NCBI RefSeq assembly: GCF_002259645.1
Contig: NZ_MWWV01000012.1
Location: 62,001 to 126,000, forward strand
Length of the DNA stretch: 64,000 nt
Direction: 5' to 3'
From: Bifidobacterium tissieri
GTDB taxonomy: Bacteria; Actinomycetota; Actinomycetes; Actinomycetales; Bifidobacteriaceae
The position numbers were made by a program, and so were the translations under genes. The notes beneath the pieces are model-generated. The model worked only from the letters and a program-made list of their open reading frames with translations, was not told where the DNA came from and did not search any database. This document shows, one piece after another, positions 52,711 through 62,510 of this stretch. Numbering within the stretch: the stretch's first letter is position 1; every line of letters starts with the position of its first letter.

Positions 52711-54138
52711 GTGTCCAACGATTCATTTAGCCTGTCCGCCGCCAAGATGCGCGAACATGGCATGAGCGAAATCGCCATTTCGCAATTCGAGCGACTCTAC
52801 CGCACATGGCAGGCCGATCAGTCCGAGTGGATCCGCGAAGAGGATGTTGAGCCTCTGACCGATATTCCGGCCGTACGCGACATTCACGACACCATCGACC
52901 ATGACAAGGCGCTTGAAGCATTCCGCAAGACCGCATTCCTCAAGCTCAATGGCGGCTTAGGAACCTCAATGGGGCTCGCCGGTCCGAAGTCCCTGCTGCC
53001 GGTGCGCCGTCACAAGGCCAAGCGCATGCGCTTCCTCGACATCATTCTGGGGCAGGTCATCACAGCCCGCACCCGAGAGAATGTGCAGTTGCCGCTGACG
53101 CTGATGAACTCGTTCCGTACTTCCAAGGAATCCATGGCCGTACTGCACCACAACCGCCGCTTCCACCAGGATGACATCCCCATGGAGATCATCCAGCACG
53201 TTGAGCCGAAGCTCGATGCGGCCACCGGCGCCCCCGTTGAGCATCCGGAGAATCCGGAACTCGAATGGTGCCCGCCGGGACATGGTGACGTCTTTGCCAC
53301 GCTGTGGGAGTCCGGTCTGCTTGACTCACTGCTGGAGCACGGCATCGAATACCTGTTCATCTCCAATTCCGACAATCTGGGTGCCCGCCCGTCCACCACG
53401 CTGGCCGGTGCATTCGCCCAGTCCGGCGCGCCCTTCATGGTGGAGGTCGCTCACAAGACCCCTGCCGATTGCAAGGGCGGTCATATCGTGCGCGACAAGA
53501 AGACCGGGCGTCTTTCGCTGCGTGAGATGAGTCAGGTGCATCCGGACGACAAGGCCGATGCGACCAACATCGCCAAGCATCCGTATTTCAACACCAACAA
53601 CATCTGGGTTCGTGTGCGCGATCTGCGTGACAAGCTCGCATCCACCAACGGTGTGTTGGAGCTTCCGGTCATTCGTAACCGTAAGACCGTCGACCCCACC
53701 GATTCCTCCACCACCAAGGTCATTCAGCTTGAAACCGCCATGGGTGCAGCCATCTCCCTGTTCGATGGTGCCACCTGCATCGAAGTGGACCGTCCTCGAT
53801 TCCTTCCGGTGAAGACCACCAACGACCTGTTCATCATGCGTTCCGATCGTTTCCATCTGACGGATTCCTACGAGATGGAGGATGGCAATTACATCTTCCC
53901 CGAGGTGGATCTCGATCCTCGCTACTACAAGAACATTGCCGACTTCGATGAGCGTTTCCCGTACGGCGTGCCTTCGCTTGCCGCCGCCAAGTCCTTCACC
54001 GTCAAGGGCGACTGGACGTTCGGTCAGAATGTGAAATGCTTCTCGGCGGCATTGCTGGAGGACAAGGGAGAACCGGCATACGTGCCAAACGGTGAATTTG
54101 TCGGACCTCTGGGCGTCGAACCGGATGATTGGTTGTAA
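52711..54138 (+). CDS. ugpA: UTP-glucose-1-phosphate uridylyltransferase (UGP2 family)
   Basis: 475 residues from GTG 52711 with AAAGGGGA upstream. The eukaryote-type UDP-sugar pyrophosphorylase fold is marked by LKLNGGLGTSMGLAGPKSL (nucleotide-binding loop), LFISNSDNLGA and the late KVIQLETAMGAAISLF. It makes UDP-glucose from glucose-1-phosphate and UTP, and in bifidobacteria this type supports galactose and lacto-N-biose use. Monocistronic with its own terminator. Confidence 0.92.
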   Translation: MSNDSFSLSAAKMREHGMSEIAISQFERLYRTWQADQSEWIREEDVEPLTDIPAVRDIHDTIDHDKALEAFRKTAFLKLNGGLGTSMGLAGPKSLLPVRRHKAKRMRFLDIILGQVITARTRENVQLPLTLMNSFRTSKESMAVLHHNRRFHQDDIPMEIIQHVEPKLDAATGAPVEHPENPELEWCPPGHGDVFATLWESGLLDSLLEHGIEYLFISNSDNLGARPSTTLAGAFAQSGAPFMVEVAHKTPADCKGGHIVRDKKTGRLSLREMSQVHPDDKADATNIAKHPYFNTNNIWVRVRDLRDKLASTNGVLELPVIRNRKTVDPTDSSTTKVIQLETAMGAAISLFDGATCIEVDRPRFLPVKTTNDLFIMRSDRFHLTDSYEMEDGNYIFPEVDLDPRYYKNIADFDERFPYGVPSLAAAKSFTVKGDWTFGQNVKCFSAALLEDKGEPAYVPNGEFVGPLGVEPDDWL

Positions 54139-54144
54139 ATGACA

Positions 54145-54177
54145 GTGGGCGAGAAATCGCCCACCAGGATAATTTTT
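54145..54177 (+). terminator. Terminator of the uridylyltransferase gene
   Basis: GTGGGCGA-GAAA-TCGCCCAC hairpin at 54145-54164 (GNRA-type loop), with a T tract after a short gap at 54173-54177. A second dyad, CATAAAACC/GGTTTTATG, sits at 54178-54197 and may be part of the next promoter. Confidence 0.75.
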
Positions 54178-54274
54178 CATAAAACCGTGGTTTTATGAAG
54201 AAATACCCGTAGAATGTCTAAAGGCGCTTCTGCGCCTACATACAACTATCAACGTTAACGAGACGTGAGGACAG

Positions 54275-56197
54275 ATGGCTGAGGGAACTTCAAACGGAAG
54301 GCGCCGTTTCTCCGATAAATGGGGCAAGCATGAGCTGGATGTGCTGGCCGTACTTTCATCGGCTTTCCCCCAATGGCTGACTTCCCGCCAAATCGCCCAG
54401 CGAGTCAAGGCCTATGCCGATTCGTATGGTGAGTTGGCTGATCAGGCGGCCAAAGCGGCGTTTGCCAAGCAGTTCCAGAGGGATCGGGCCAAACTGGCGG
54501 CCATGGGTATCGCCATTGAGTCTCGACAGCCGGAATACTCCTCAAAGTCAGAAGGACAGGATTTCGCATCATATCGATTGCAGCTCGGCGACGAACCAAG
54601 GATCCGCATGCGTTTTGCGCAGGAGGATCTTCCGGTTCTCGCCGCGGCGAACTATCTTGCGCAGTCGATCTCGCTGTCCTCGGCATCCCAGCGCATGGAA
54701 TCGCAGGAGAACACCAAGGCTTCGCGTACCGCTCCTCGCGTACCGCAAATGCCGGTTCCAGGTCTTGGTCTGGACTCCATCGCACCAGGCCTTGGCACCC
54801 AGACCATTCCTGACGCACTGGTGAAGGTCATCGACTCCCGACGTTTCGCCGCTACTGTGGACGTCGATGGCGAGCACATCAACGTGGCCTATACTGATTC
54901 CGATGATCTTGCCATGTTCGTGCTTGAGCATCCCGGCTCCTCGATCATCAGCCCTCAGGAGGCTGTTGACGCGTTCAATCGTCGTCTGCACGCCGCCACT
55001 CAGTTGGGTTCCGCCGACCATCCGGAAGAGGCGATCAAGGCTCGACGCGATCTGTCGATGTCCTCGGATCACAATGCCGACATCGAGGACTCCAAAGGCA
55101 AGACAAAAGGGCGGAAAGCGCTCAGCGCATCGTTCCAGACAGGTTCCGAAGTGGATCGTCGTCTGCGGCTTATGCTGTTCCTTTCCGCACACATCGGCGA
55201 GGAATTCCCGATGACCGATCTGGCCGAACGTTTCATCGGCCACGCCAAGACTGAGGACGAGCTCAAGAAGTCGGTCGCCGTGATCCGCAAGGACATCGGC
55301 ACGCTCACCACGGTTTCCGATGACGGCGAAATGGCGGGCAGCCAGTTCTTCGACATCGACTGGTCACTGCTCGAAGCGGAAGGCATTATCAGCGCCACCA
55401 ATTCCCTAGGCTTGGAGCGTCTTGCCGGCATTTCGCCTCAGTACCTCAGTCTGCTGACCGCGTCGGTAAGCTACCTTGCGCATTCGCCGCTGCTGCCAGT
55501 ACAGTCCCGCCGTCAGGCTGGTTCACTGTATGCACGCCTGCGTGAACATACCGAACCGGGGGAGACCCCGTGGCTGTCGCTGACCGGCTATGAGATGGAG
55601 CCGCAATGCTTCCAGGCCGTGGATAGTGCCATTCATTCCAAGGCCCTGCTCAACATCGAATACACCGATGGTGCCGGACGTATCCGTGAGAAGCTGGTAG
55701 CCCCGGCAAAGATCTTCGTGGATGAAGGCGTGTATTACACCGCCGTGTGGAAAGGCGCCACCGAGTCATCGTTCAGCATTCCATCTCCCGACAGCAACGA
55801 TCAGCGTCATCGAGATTGGCAGGTATTACGGTTGGCTCGCATCAGCCGCGCCGAGGTCGTCAATCCGGATCAGCCGATCGAAGTACCTGACGTTCCGATC
55901 TCGGAGCTTCGACAGTGGAGCTTCGACAACGGAACGGCGGCGTCCTTCGTCACCGACAAGCCGGGATTGCCGTTCATCGAATCGTTGCAGGACGCCCGAG
56001 TGGAACGTTGCGGCAACGGTGAGAAGGTGTATCTGACGGTTTCGTCCGATTCCTGGTTCGTGGCCTTCTGCATCGCTCATGCCCGTCATATCGTGGCGGT
56101 TTCGCCGGGTACGTTGCGATCCATGATCACGGCCCGCGCCACAAGGGAGCTGTCCTTGGGCGACAATACGCCCACACAGCCGTCGCGAGCCCAGTAA
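54275..56197 (+). CDS. WYL-domain transcriptional regulator (PafBC-like)
   Basis: 640 residues. The N-terminal 110 form a winged helix (WLTSRQIAQRVKAYADSYGE; KQFQRDRAKLAAMGIAI). Residues about 450-545 are a WYL domain (LNIEYTDGAGRIREKLVAPA; VYYTAVWKGA). The unusually long form, with a second HTH-like region (about 285-345), suggests two PafB/C-type units in one chain. Such proteins sense damage-related ligands and control DNA-repair genes in actinobacteria; the specific role here is inferred. Confidence 0.75.
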   Translation: MAEGTSNGRRRFSDKWGKHELDVLAVLSSAFPQWLTSRQIAQRVKAYADSYGELADQAAKAAFAKQFQRDRAKLAAMGIAIESRQPEYSSKSEGQDFASYRLQLGDEPRIRMRFAQEDLPVLAAANYLAQSISLSSASQRMESQENTKASRTAPRVPQMPVPGLGLDSIAPGLGTQTIPDALVKVIDSRRFAATVDVDGEHINVAYTDSDDLAMFVLEHPGSSIISPQEAVDAFNRRLHAATQLGSADHPEEAIKARRDLSMSSDHNADIEDSKGKTKGRKALSASFQTGSEVDRRLRLMLFLSAHIGEEFPMTDLAERFIGHAKTEDELKKSVAVIRKDIGTLTTVSDDGEMAGSQFFDIDWSLLEAEGIISATNSLGLERLAGISPQYLSLLTASVSYLAHSPLLPVQSRRQAGSLYARLREHTEPGETPWLSLTGYEMEPQCFQAVDSAIHSKALLNIEYTDGAGRIREKLVAPAKIFVDEGVYYTAVWKGATESSFSIPSPDSNDQRHRDWQVLRLARISRAEVVNPDQPIEVPDVPISELRQWSFDNGTAASFVTDKPGLPFIESLQDARVERCGNGEKVYLTVSSDSWFVAFCIAHARHIVAVSPGTLRSMITARATRELSLGDNTPTQPSRAQ

Positions 56198-56273
56198 CGT
56201 CATACATGCCGCCCATCAGGAGGATCTACTAGTCTGAATGGTGGGCTGATATGAATCGTAAGGAGACGCACGC

Positions 56274-56597
56274 ATGCCGGGATGGGTCTGGGTAGTGTTA
56301 GTGATCTTTTTTCTTGTGATGCTGGCGAGCGGCATCATATATGCAATCAGGCACGCGATATCGGCTCTGCGTGTCGTCGCGGGAACGGGTGATGACATCA
56401 CCAACGCACTGGCTCGTCTGGAACAGGATCCAGAGACCCGCGAGAAGCAGGTGCCCTCTTTTGTTCTGCCGATTGACGTATCCGCGGAACGGTACGCCGA
56501 TGCCCATTCCGCCGTGATCAGGCATCAGGAGGAGATCAGGAACAGGCATGCAGCCATTTGGAAACGCTGGAAGACGTTCAATGACCTTGGCCGCTGA
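56274..56597 (+). CDS. Small membrane-anchored hypothetical protein
   Basis: 107 residues with AAGGAGA upstream. One N-terminal membrane helix (VWVVLVIFFLVMLASGIIYA), then a charged helical cytoplasmic part with YADAHSAVIRHQEEIRNRH. Its end overlaps the lipid-kinase start by 17 nt, so it is in the same operon. No function assigned. Confidence 0.7.
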   Translation: MPGWVWVVLVIFFLVMLASGIIYAIRHAISALRVVAGTGDDITNALARLEQDPETREKQVPSFVLPIDVSAERYADAHSAVIRHQEEIRNRHAAIWKRWKTFNDLGR

Positions 56598-57657
56598 TCA
56601 CGACAATCATCACGACAGGGGAGCCTCCGCTGTTCCCCATCGCCGCGGCATAGTCGCGGTTCTGACCAATCCTGCGGCTGACAATGGGCATGGATCCCAC
56701 GCATCCCGCAAAGCCGTCGCCGCATTGCGCGAAGCCTGCGGACGGCATGGCTTCGCCGTCGTGGATGTCACCGGACATAGCCGTGACGAGTCTTTGGAAA
56801 ACGCATGCCGAGCGATCACCCATGCCAAGGCGCTGGTCGTCGTCGGCGGGGATGGCATGGTATCGATCGGCGTCAACGCAGTGGCTGATTGCGACGTGCC
56901 ACTTGGCATCATCGCCTGCGGATCCGGCAATGACTTCGCCAGAGGCGTTGAATTGCCGATCGGTCGTATCGCAACCAGCGCCGAAGGCATCGCTGCGGCA
57001 TTGTCATATGATTCAACGATCGTATTGGATCTTGGCCATGTCCGTTCCCCGGAGGACGGAGGACACCGTATCGACACCTTCTTCGCCGGCATGCTGAACT
57101 GTTCGATCGATGCGGCCATCAATGACCGTGCCAATCAATCACGATTGCCGTTCGGCACGCTTCGTTATCTGGAGGCGGGCATCCGTGAAGCGGCGCATGT
57201 GGGAAACTACGGGTTCCATGTTGCGGTCACCAACGACGATTATTCCGTGGATGATTATGATCTGCTCACGCCGCTTCTCGCCATAGCCAATGCCGTTTAT
57301 ATCGGTAGCGGCATCCAGGCGTCGCCGGACTCCGATCTGGACGATGGACTATTGGAAATGCTTTGGGCCAAGTGGTTGCCTACGGCACCGGCGGCATTGC
57401 GGATACTGGCCAAGGCATATCGTGGCGAGCACCTTGACGAGCCGGTAATCGGCTACCGCAGGATTCGTTCGATCACGATCAACGCCACTGGGGAGGGGAA
57501 GGAGCCCCCTGTCCTGATGTCCGATGGGGAGTGCATCGGCACGCTTCCGGTCACCGTTGACGTGCACAGCAAGGCCTTGCGCCTGCTGGTACCTCCGGCG
57601 GCACGCGAACATTGGAACATTGTGGAAGACAACCGTCATACGGGGGAGGACCACTGA
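56581..57657 (+). CDS. Diacylglycerol/lipid kinase family protein
   Basis: 358 residues from ATG 56581 (GGAAG upstream). The DAGK catalytic domain has VVVGGDGMVSIG and CGSGNDFARG. The C-terminal half has the beta-sandwich with YIGSGIQASPDSDLDDG. Phosphorylates a lipid such as diacylglycerol using ATP. Its stop overlaps the helicase start (TGATG), indicating a joint transcript. Confidence 0.88.
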   Translation: MTLAADHDNHHDRGASAVPHRRGIVAVLTNPAADNGHGSHASRKAVAALREACGRHGFAVVDVTGHSRDESLENACRAITHAKALVVVGGDGMVSIGVNAVADCDVPLGIIACGSGNDFARGVELPIGRIATSAEGIAAALSYDSTIVLDLGHVRSPEDGGHRIDTFFAGMLNCSIDAAINDRANQSRLPFGTLRYLEAGIREAAHVGNYGFHVAVTNDDYSVDDYDLLTPLLAIANAVYIGSGIQASPDSDLDDGLLEMLWAKWLPTAPAALRILAKAYRGEHLDEPVIGYRRIRSITINATGEGKEPPVLMSDGECIGTLPVTVDVHSKALRLLVPPAAREHWNIVEDNRHTGEDH

Positions 57658-60260
57658 TGGCACGACGTCATCGTCACAGGCACGACAGGACCACCGAGAA
57701 TACCGAACAGGACAGTATGTTGCGGTCAGAGGACTCGAGCCCGGCGGCCCGATATCAGGCGTTCCGCGAGCGCCAAAAGCATGCCGCGAGCGCGGCGCAT
57801 CGTTTTGCGCAGACGCTGGATTTTTCCCTTGATGATTTTCAGCTGGATGCGATCAATGCCTTGGAGTCCGGAGACAATGTGATTGTCGCTGCGCCGACTG
57901 GTGCCGGTAAGACCATCGTTGCTGATTTTGCCGTGTTCCTGGCTCAGGAGCAGAACGTCAAGGCGTTCTATACCACGCCGATCAAGGCGTTGAGCAACCA
58001 GAAATACCATGATCTGGTCGAATTGTACGGTCAGGACAGGGTCGGTCTGCTCACCGGTGACACTTCGATCAATTCCGAGGCGGATATTGTGGTGATGACC
58101 ACTGAGGTGCTGCGCAACATGCTGTATGAGCAGTCCACGACGCTTACCGCCCTCCGCTATGTGGTGCTTGATGAGGTGCATTATCTTGCCGACCGGTTCC
58201 GTGGCCCGGTGTGGGAGGAGGTCATTATTCATCTGCCCCGTCAGGTGCGTGTGGTGGGTCTTTCCGCCACGGTTTCCAATGTGGAGGATTTTTCCGCATG
58301 GATCGAGTCGACAAGAGGCGATACCGCCCTGGTGGTGTCCGAGCGTCGACCCGTGCCGCTGGAGCAGCATGTGATGGTGCAGCGTGATGAACGGCACGAG
58401 CCTGAGATCTATGATCTGTATCGTTCCGCTACCAGTGCGCAGCTCAATCCCGATCTGGTGTCGCGTATGTCGGAGTTGGATCGTATGGCGGAGCGACGTT
58501 CCGGCACGCATGGCTCTCATGGGCGAGGCCGAGGCCGTATGGATCGCCGCGAGTCCCGTGCGCAACGATATACGCCAAAGCGTTGGGCTGTGGTTGATGA
58601 GTTGCATTATCTTGATTTGCTGCCGGGCATCTACTTCATTTTTTCCCGCAATGGGTGTGATATGGCGGTGCAGCAGTGCATCAATGCCGGTTTGGAGCTC
58701 ACCACGCCGGAGGAGGCGCGTCGGATCAGGCAGATCGTGGATGAGATGGTGGATGGGCAGCTGACTCGTGATGAGTTGCGAACCCTGCATTTTGCGAATT
58801 TCCGTTTCGCGTTGGAGGAGGGTTTCGCTCCGCATCATGCGGGAATGATCGCACTGTTCCGCCAGATTGTCGAGCGCCTGTTCGAGTTGAGTTTGGTGAA
58901 GGTGGTATTCGCCACGGAGACGCTGGCGCTGGGTATCAATATGCCTGCCCGATGCGTGGTGGTAGAGAAGCTGGACAAGTTCAATGGAACCGGGCATGTG
59001 CCATTGACGCCGGGGGAGTTCACCCAGCTGACCGGTCGTGCCGGACGGCGCGGCATTGATTCCATCGGTCATGCCGTGGTGGTTGATCATCGCGATTTTC
59101 AGGCGGCCACGGCGGCGGCACTGTCGTCGAAGCGCGTGTATCCGTTGCATTCCAGTTTCCGACCTACGTTCAACATGGCGGTCAATCTGTTGGATTCCAG
59201 TGATTATCGCACCGCGCGCGCCACGTTGGATCACTCCTTTGCCCAGTGGGAGGCGAATGAGTCGGCGGAGACGTTGGAGTCGCAGATCACCACGCTGACC
59301 GCAGCATTGGATGGATATGAACGGGCATTCGTCTGTGACAGGGGAGACTTCCGCGATTTTCTTCAGGTGAGGATGCAGCTCACTGATCTAGAACGCGGGG
59401 AACGTAAGGCGCTCAAGCATCGTAATTTCCATTCCGAACAGGAGCGGTCACAGGCGTTCCGTGACCTTGACCGGCGTATCGCGGAGCTTCGCGAGCGGGA
59501 TCGGATGCATCCGTGCCGATCCTGTCCCGATCTGGCGCAGCATATGCGCTGGGGGCACCGGTGGATGCGCGAAAGTCGTGAATTGGAACGCGTACGGCAT
59601 CGGTATGATTCGCGAACCGGTTCGGTTGCCCGACGGTTTGATGCGATCTGCACGATTCTGGAGGATCTGGGATATCTCGAGGGCGTTCCCACGCCATTGT
59701 CGGATGCACGTTCGTTGCCTGGACGTCCCGCCGACTATGTACTGACGGAGCGGGGACAATTGCTGCGCCGGCTGTACAGTGAACTCGATCTGGTGTTGGC
59801 GCAATGTCTGATATCCGGTCTGTTTGTTGATCTCAAGCCCGCCGAGGTCGCCGCACTGTGCAGTGCGTTCGTCTATGAGTCTCGCCGAGGCGGGTCGGGG
59901 GAGCCTCGTCGGTATCCCGGCAGGCTGGAACAGGTTGCGGCGCAGACGAAGCGGATATGGTCGCGCATCAATGCGATCTGCGAGGATGCCGGTCTCGACG
60001 CTCCACGCCAGTTGGATTTCGGCATGGTCGACATCACCTACGAATGGGCCAAGGGAAGCGATCTGTCCGTCGTATTGCAGAACAACGATATGACCGGTGG
60101 TGATTTCGTCCGTACGTGCAAGCGGCTGGCCGATATTCTGGGTCAGGTGGCACAGACCGGCCCATATCTTGACGGCGACGGAGAGTATGTGGCTGCGACG
60201 GCCAGGCAGGCCGCGGATCTTGTCAATCGCGGTATCGTCGCGTATTCGGGAGTCGACTGA
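57657..60260 (+). CDS. helY: Ski2/Mtr4-like DExH helicase (HelY)
   Basis: 867 residues from ATG 57657. Helicase motifs: Walker A AAPTGAGKTIVADF, Ia TTPIKALSNQKYHD, II VLDEVHYL (DEVH), III GLSATVSN, then ETLALGINMPA (V) and QLTGRAGRRGID (VI). A C-terminal DSHCT-type region (residues about 690-860) matches the family. Unwinds RNA or DNA in an ATP-dependent manner; in actinobacteria the role is in RNA metabolism but not settled. Confidence 0.93.
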   Translation: MARRHRHRHDRTTENTEQDSMLRSEDSSPAARYQAFRERQKHAASAAHRFAQTLDFSLDDFQLDAINALESGDNVIVAAPTGAGKTIVADFAVFLAQEQNVKAFYTTPIKALSNQKYHDLVELYGQDRVGLLTGDTSINSEADIVVMTTEVLRNMLYEQSTTLTALRYVVLDEVHYLADRFRGPVWEEVIIHLPRQVRVVGLSATVSNVEDFSAWIESTRGDTALVVSERRPVPLEQHVMVQRDERHEPEIYDLYRSATSAQLNPDLVSRMSELDRMAERRSGTHGSHGRGRGRMDRRESRAQRYTPKRWAVVDELHYLDLLPGIYFIFSRNGCDMAVQQCINAGLELTTPEEARRIRQIVDEMVDGQLTRDELRTLHFANFRFALEEGFAPHHAGMIALFRQIVERLFELSLVKVVFATETLALGINMPARCVVVEKLDKFNGTGHVPLTPGEFTQLTGRAGRRGIDSIGHAVVVDHRDFQAATAAALSSKRVYPLHSSFRPTFNMAVNLLDSSDYRTARATLDHSFAQWEANESAETLESQITTLTAALDGYERAFVCDRGDFRDFLQVRMQLTDLERGERKALKHRNFHSEQERSQAFRDLDRRIAELRERDRMHPCRSCPDLAQHMRWGHRWMRESRELERVRHRYDSRTGSVARRFDAICTILEDLGYLEGVPTPLSDARSLPGRPADYVLTERGQLLRRLYSELDLVLAQCLISGLFVDLKPAEVAALCSAFVYESRRGGSGEPRRYPGRLEQVAAQTKRIWSRINAICEDAGLDAPRQLDFGMVDITYEWAKGSDLSVVLQNNDMTGGDFVRTCKRLADILGQVAQTGPYLDGDGEYVAATARQAADLVNRGIVAYSGVD

Positions 60261-60349
60261 CGGCCGAGACAGGGGAGAACCGGGAATAATATCAAGGTCT
60301 GCCCTGTTTTGTAGCGTGGAAACGGTTGTATAGGTACAGGAGGAATAGC

Positions 60350-60697
60350 ATGGCTGAACGTTCGCTTCGCGGTATGAGCATTGGTGCGAAGTCACTGGAA
60401 TCGGACGACAACGTCGATTTCGCCGCCCGTAATGATGTGGCATACGTATGCCCGAAGGGCCACAGAACGATCCTGCCGCTGGCTGAGGGAGCTGAAGTGC
60501 CCGCGGAATGGGAATGCCGTTGCGGTCTCACAGCGCACCGCGAAGGTGCTGAGGATGCCGAGGCGAATGAGATCGCCAAGCCGACCCGTACTCATTGGGA
60601 CATGCTACTGGAACGGCGCAATGAGGAGGAACTCAAGGAGCTGCTCGACAAGCGTCTGAAGATGCACCGCGAGGGGTGGATCCCGGACTACGAGTAG
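60350..60697 (+). CDS. rbpA: RNA polymerase-binding protein RbpA
   Basis: 115 residues with CAGGAGGA upstream. N-terminal MAERSLRGMSIGAKSLE is the RbpA tail and YVCPKGHRTILPLAEGAEVP leads into the core beta domain. The C-terminal SID with LLERRNEEELKELLDKRL binds the principal sigma factor. It stabilises the promoter complex in actinobacteria, and is one of the phylum markers of this window. Confidence 0.95.
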   Translation: MAERSLRGMSIGAKSLESDDNVDFAARNDVAYVCPKGHRTILPLAEGAEVPAEWECRCGLTAHREGAEDAEANEIAKPTRTHWDMLLERRNEEELKELLDKRLKMHREGWIPDYE

Positions 60698-60828
60698 GCG
60701 GTCTGATGCCCGGCCATGATTGATATCGTGGTCGGGCATCATCATGACGGTCGTGTCTTCGACGACGCATATCAATTCGATCGATCAGTGAACATATCGA
60801 TCAGCGAACATAATAGGAGAGGAAACCC

Positions 60829-61548
60829 ATGACCACGCATCCGAAGCATGTCGTCCTGCTTGATCTGGACGGCACCCTGACCAAGTCCGATCCCGGCATC
60901 ATCGCATCCGTGACCAAGGCGTTCGAGGAACTGGGCAGGCCCGTTCCCGATGACGCCGAATTGCATCGATTCATCGGTCCTTCGATCATGGAATCGTTCC
61001 AGCGCAACGGCATCCCGACAGGTGACGAACTTGATCGTGCCATCAGCATCTATCGTCATTACTATTCGGATGCGGCCGTGTTCGACGATCCCAACGAACC
61101 CAGCAACAAGGTACCGGGGCGCCTGTTCAACACGGTGTACCCAGGAATCCCGGAACAGCTTTCCAAGCTGCGTGAAGCCGGATACTATCTTGCCATTGCG
61201 ACCTGCAAGCCTGAGCCGCAGGCCATTCCGGTATGCGAGCATTTCCATCTGACCGGCATGGTGGACGGCGTATACGGAGCCAGCATGGACACGTCGCGAC
61301 TGGATAAGGATCAGGTGATCCGATACTGCTTCGATCACATCGGATACGATGAAGCCGCCGGCGACAAGGCGGTCATGGTGGGTGACCGCTGGACCGATAT
61401 GGATGGCGCGACGGCAACGGGCATCGGGTCGATCGGATGTCGCTGGGGTTATGCCGAGCCGAACGAGCTTGAGGAGCATAAGGCTACGCTGATCATCGAC
61501 ACCGTCGACCAACTGTATGACGCGGTTCAGGAATATTTCGCACGCTGA
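60829..61548 (+). CDS. HAD-family phosphatase (phosphoglycolate phosphatase-like)
   Basis: 239 residues with AGGAGAGG upstream. HAD motif I LLDLDGTLTKSDPG, motif II (IATCKPEP region) and motif IV MVGDRWTDMDGA are intact, with a helical cap domain (GbH type) between. Hydrolyses a small phosphate ester; the substrate is not predictable here. Confidence 0.88.
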   Translation: MTTHPKHVVLLDLDGTLTKSDPGIIASVTKAFEELGRPVPDDAELHRFIGPSIMESFQRNGIPTGDELDRAISIYRHYYSDAAVFDDPNEPSNKVPGRLFNTVYPGIPEQLSKLREAGYYLAIATCKPEPQAIPVCEHFHLTGMVDGVYGASMDTSRLDKDQVIRYCFDHIGYDEAAGDKAVMVGDRWTDMDGATATGIGSIGCRWGYAEPNELEEHKATLIIDTVDQLYDAVQEYFAR

Positions 61549-61580
61549 CATGACACGTACGGTTATGTAGTGCACATCGC

Positions 61581-61640
61581 GAACGGGCTGTGACGGGCTG
61601 TGACTTATGGCAGGTATGTACCGTAGGCACAGCCCGTTTC
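61581..61640. terminator. Inverted repeat after the HAD phosphatase gene
   Basis: GAACGGGCTGTG (61581-61592) pairs with CACAGCCCGTTTC (61628-61640), and a second GACGGGCTGTG copy at 61593-61602 can compete for the same partner. It separates the rightward HAD gene from the leftward MerR gene. The rest of 61549-61738 holds nothing else that I recognise. Confidence 0.55.
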
Positions 61641-61738
61641 CTGTATCATCCTCAACCGCCCATATATATATCCGATAATGTACGTTATGTCAGATTATAT
61701 TCCCGACCGCTCCGCTACCAACCAATTCACCATCCTGT

Positions 61739-62407
61739 TCACGCCTCCTCGCGTTCTTCCCCTCTATGCTTCCGCTGACGCACGACTTCGCCCTGCTGAC
61801 CATATTGTCTGCGCAGCCGTACTTCCGTGAACTCATCCAGCGTCAAATCCGAAGTGCGTACGTCCTTGTCCTCGACGTCCACAAATTCCTCATTTTTCAG
61901 CGCGTTGTTCACATACCGATACACAGCACCGACCGATACGCCAACCACCATGCGACCGTCACGGATCAAACGAATCACCTGGGCATCAGTCACACATTCA
62001 TAGACGGTATCGCCATCGCACAGTATGGTGACGTCCTCAAGTTCCTCGGTCGTATGTCGTACAAGACAATGCATGGTTGTGATCACGGCCTGCAGATTCA
62101 CACCGGCATTCAACATATTCTGAAACACCGTCAAACGGACCACGTCGTCGAACGTGTACAGCCTACGTACCGTGGTGCCATGCACGAGCAATATGGAAGG
62201 CTCGACTATCCGCTTACGGGCCAGATAATCAAGCTGCCGATGAGTGATCCCGGCTACTCTGGACGCCACCGTCCCCTGATATCCCCTTAGACGGCAGGCG
62301 CTCTCCCCCATATCAAACAACTGTCCCTGAACGGCGTGAGGCAACGACTTCGTTCGTCCTCGTGCCGGGACGTGCAAACTGAGACGAACCGTGGAGTCTT
62401 CGATCAT
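61739..62407 (-). CDS. MerR-family transcriptional regulator
   Basis: 222 residues from ATG 62407, with GGAGGG 7 nt upstream. The MerR winged helix spans about 40-115 (GITHRQLDYLARKRIVEPS; TFDDVVRLTVFQNMLNAGV). A C-terminal domain of about 85 residues ends in a charged basic/acidic tail. This protein type lies with the FHA gene in actinobacteria. A strong dyad precedes it, suggesting self-control. Confidence 0.85.
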   Translation of the reverse strand: MIEDSTVRLSLHVPARGRTKSLPHAVQGQLFDMGESACRLRGYQGTVASRVAGITHRQLDYLARKRIVEPSILLVHGTTVRRLYTFDDVVRLTVFQNMLNAGVNLQAVITTMHCLVRHTTEELEDVTILCDGDTVYECVTDAQVIRLIRDGRMVVGVSVGAVYRYVNNALKNEEFVDVEDKDVRTSDLTLDEFTEVRLRRQYGQQGEVVRQRKHRGEEREEA

Positions 62408-62432
62408 TGAAGTCCCTCCCACGCAATGCTGA

Positions 62433-62452
62433 ACTGGACTGCATTATCCAGT
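62433..62452. promoter_or_regulatory. Dyad in the MerR-gene promoter
   Basis: ACTGGA (62433-62438) and TCCAGT (62447-62452) are separated by 8 bp, resembling MerR-type operators. A larger outer repeat GTCCCTCCC/GGGAGGGAC (62412-62420 with 62467-62475) encloses it and includes the ribosome site, so it could also form an mRNA hairpin. Confidence 0.5.
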
Positions 62453-62510
62453 GTAGGGCATTGCCCGGGAGGGACACGGAATTTAAAAAACGACGTGTCG
62501 AACGCGCCGC

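Noticed and set aside
57726..59234. 502-codon minus-strand frame opposite helY
   Set aside because: All helicase motifs are intact in the plus-strand gene; the antisense frame has no recognisable domain.
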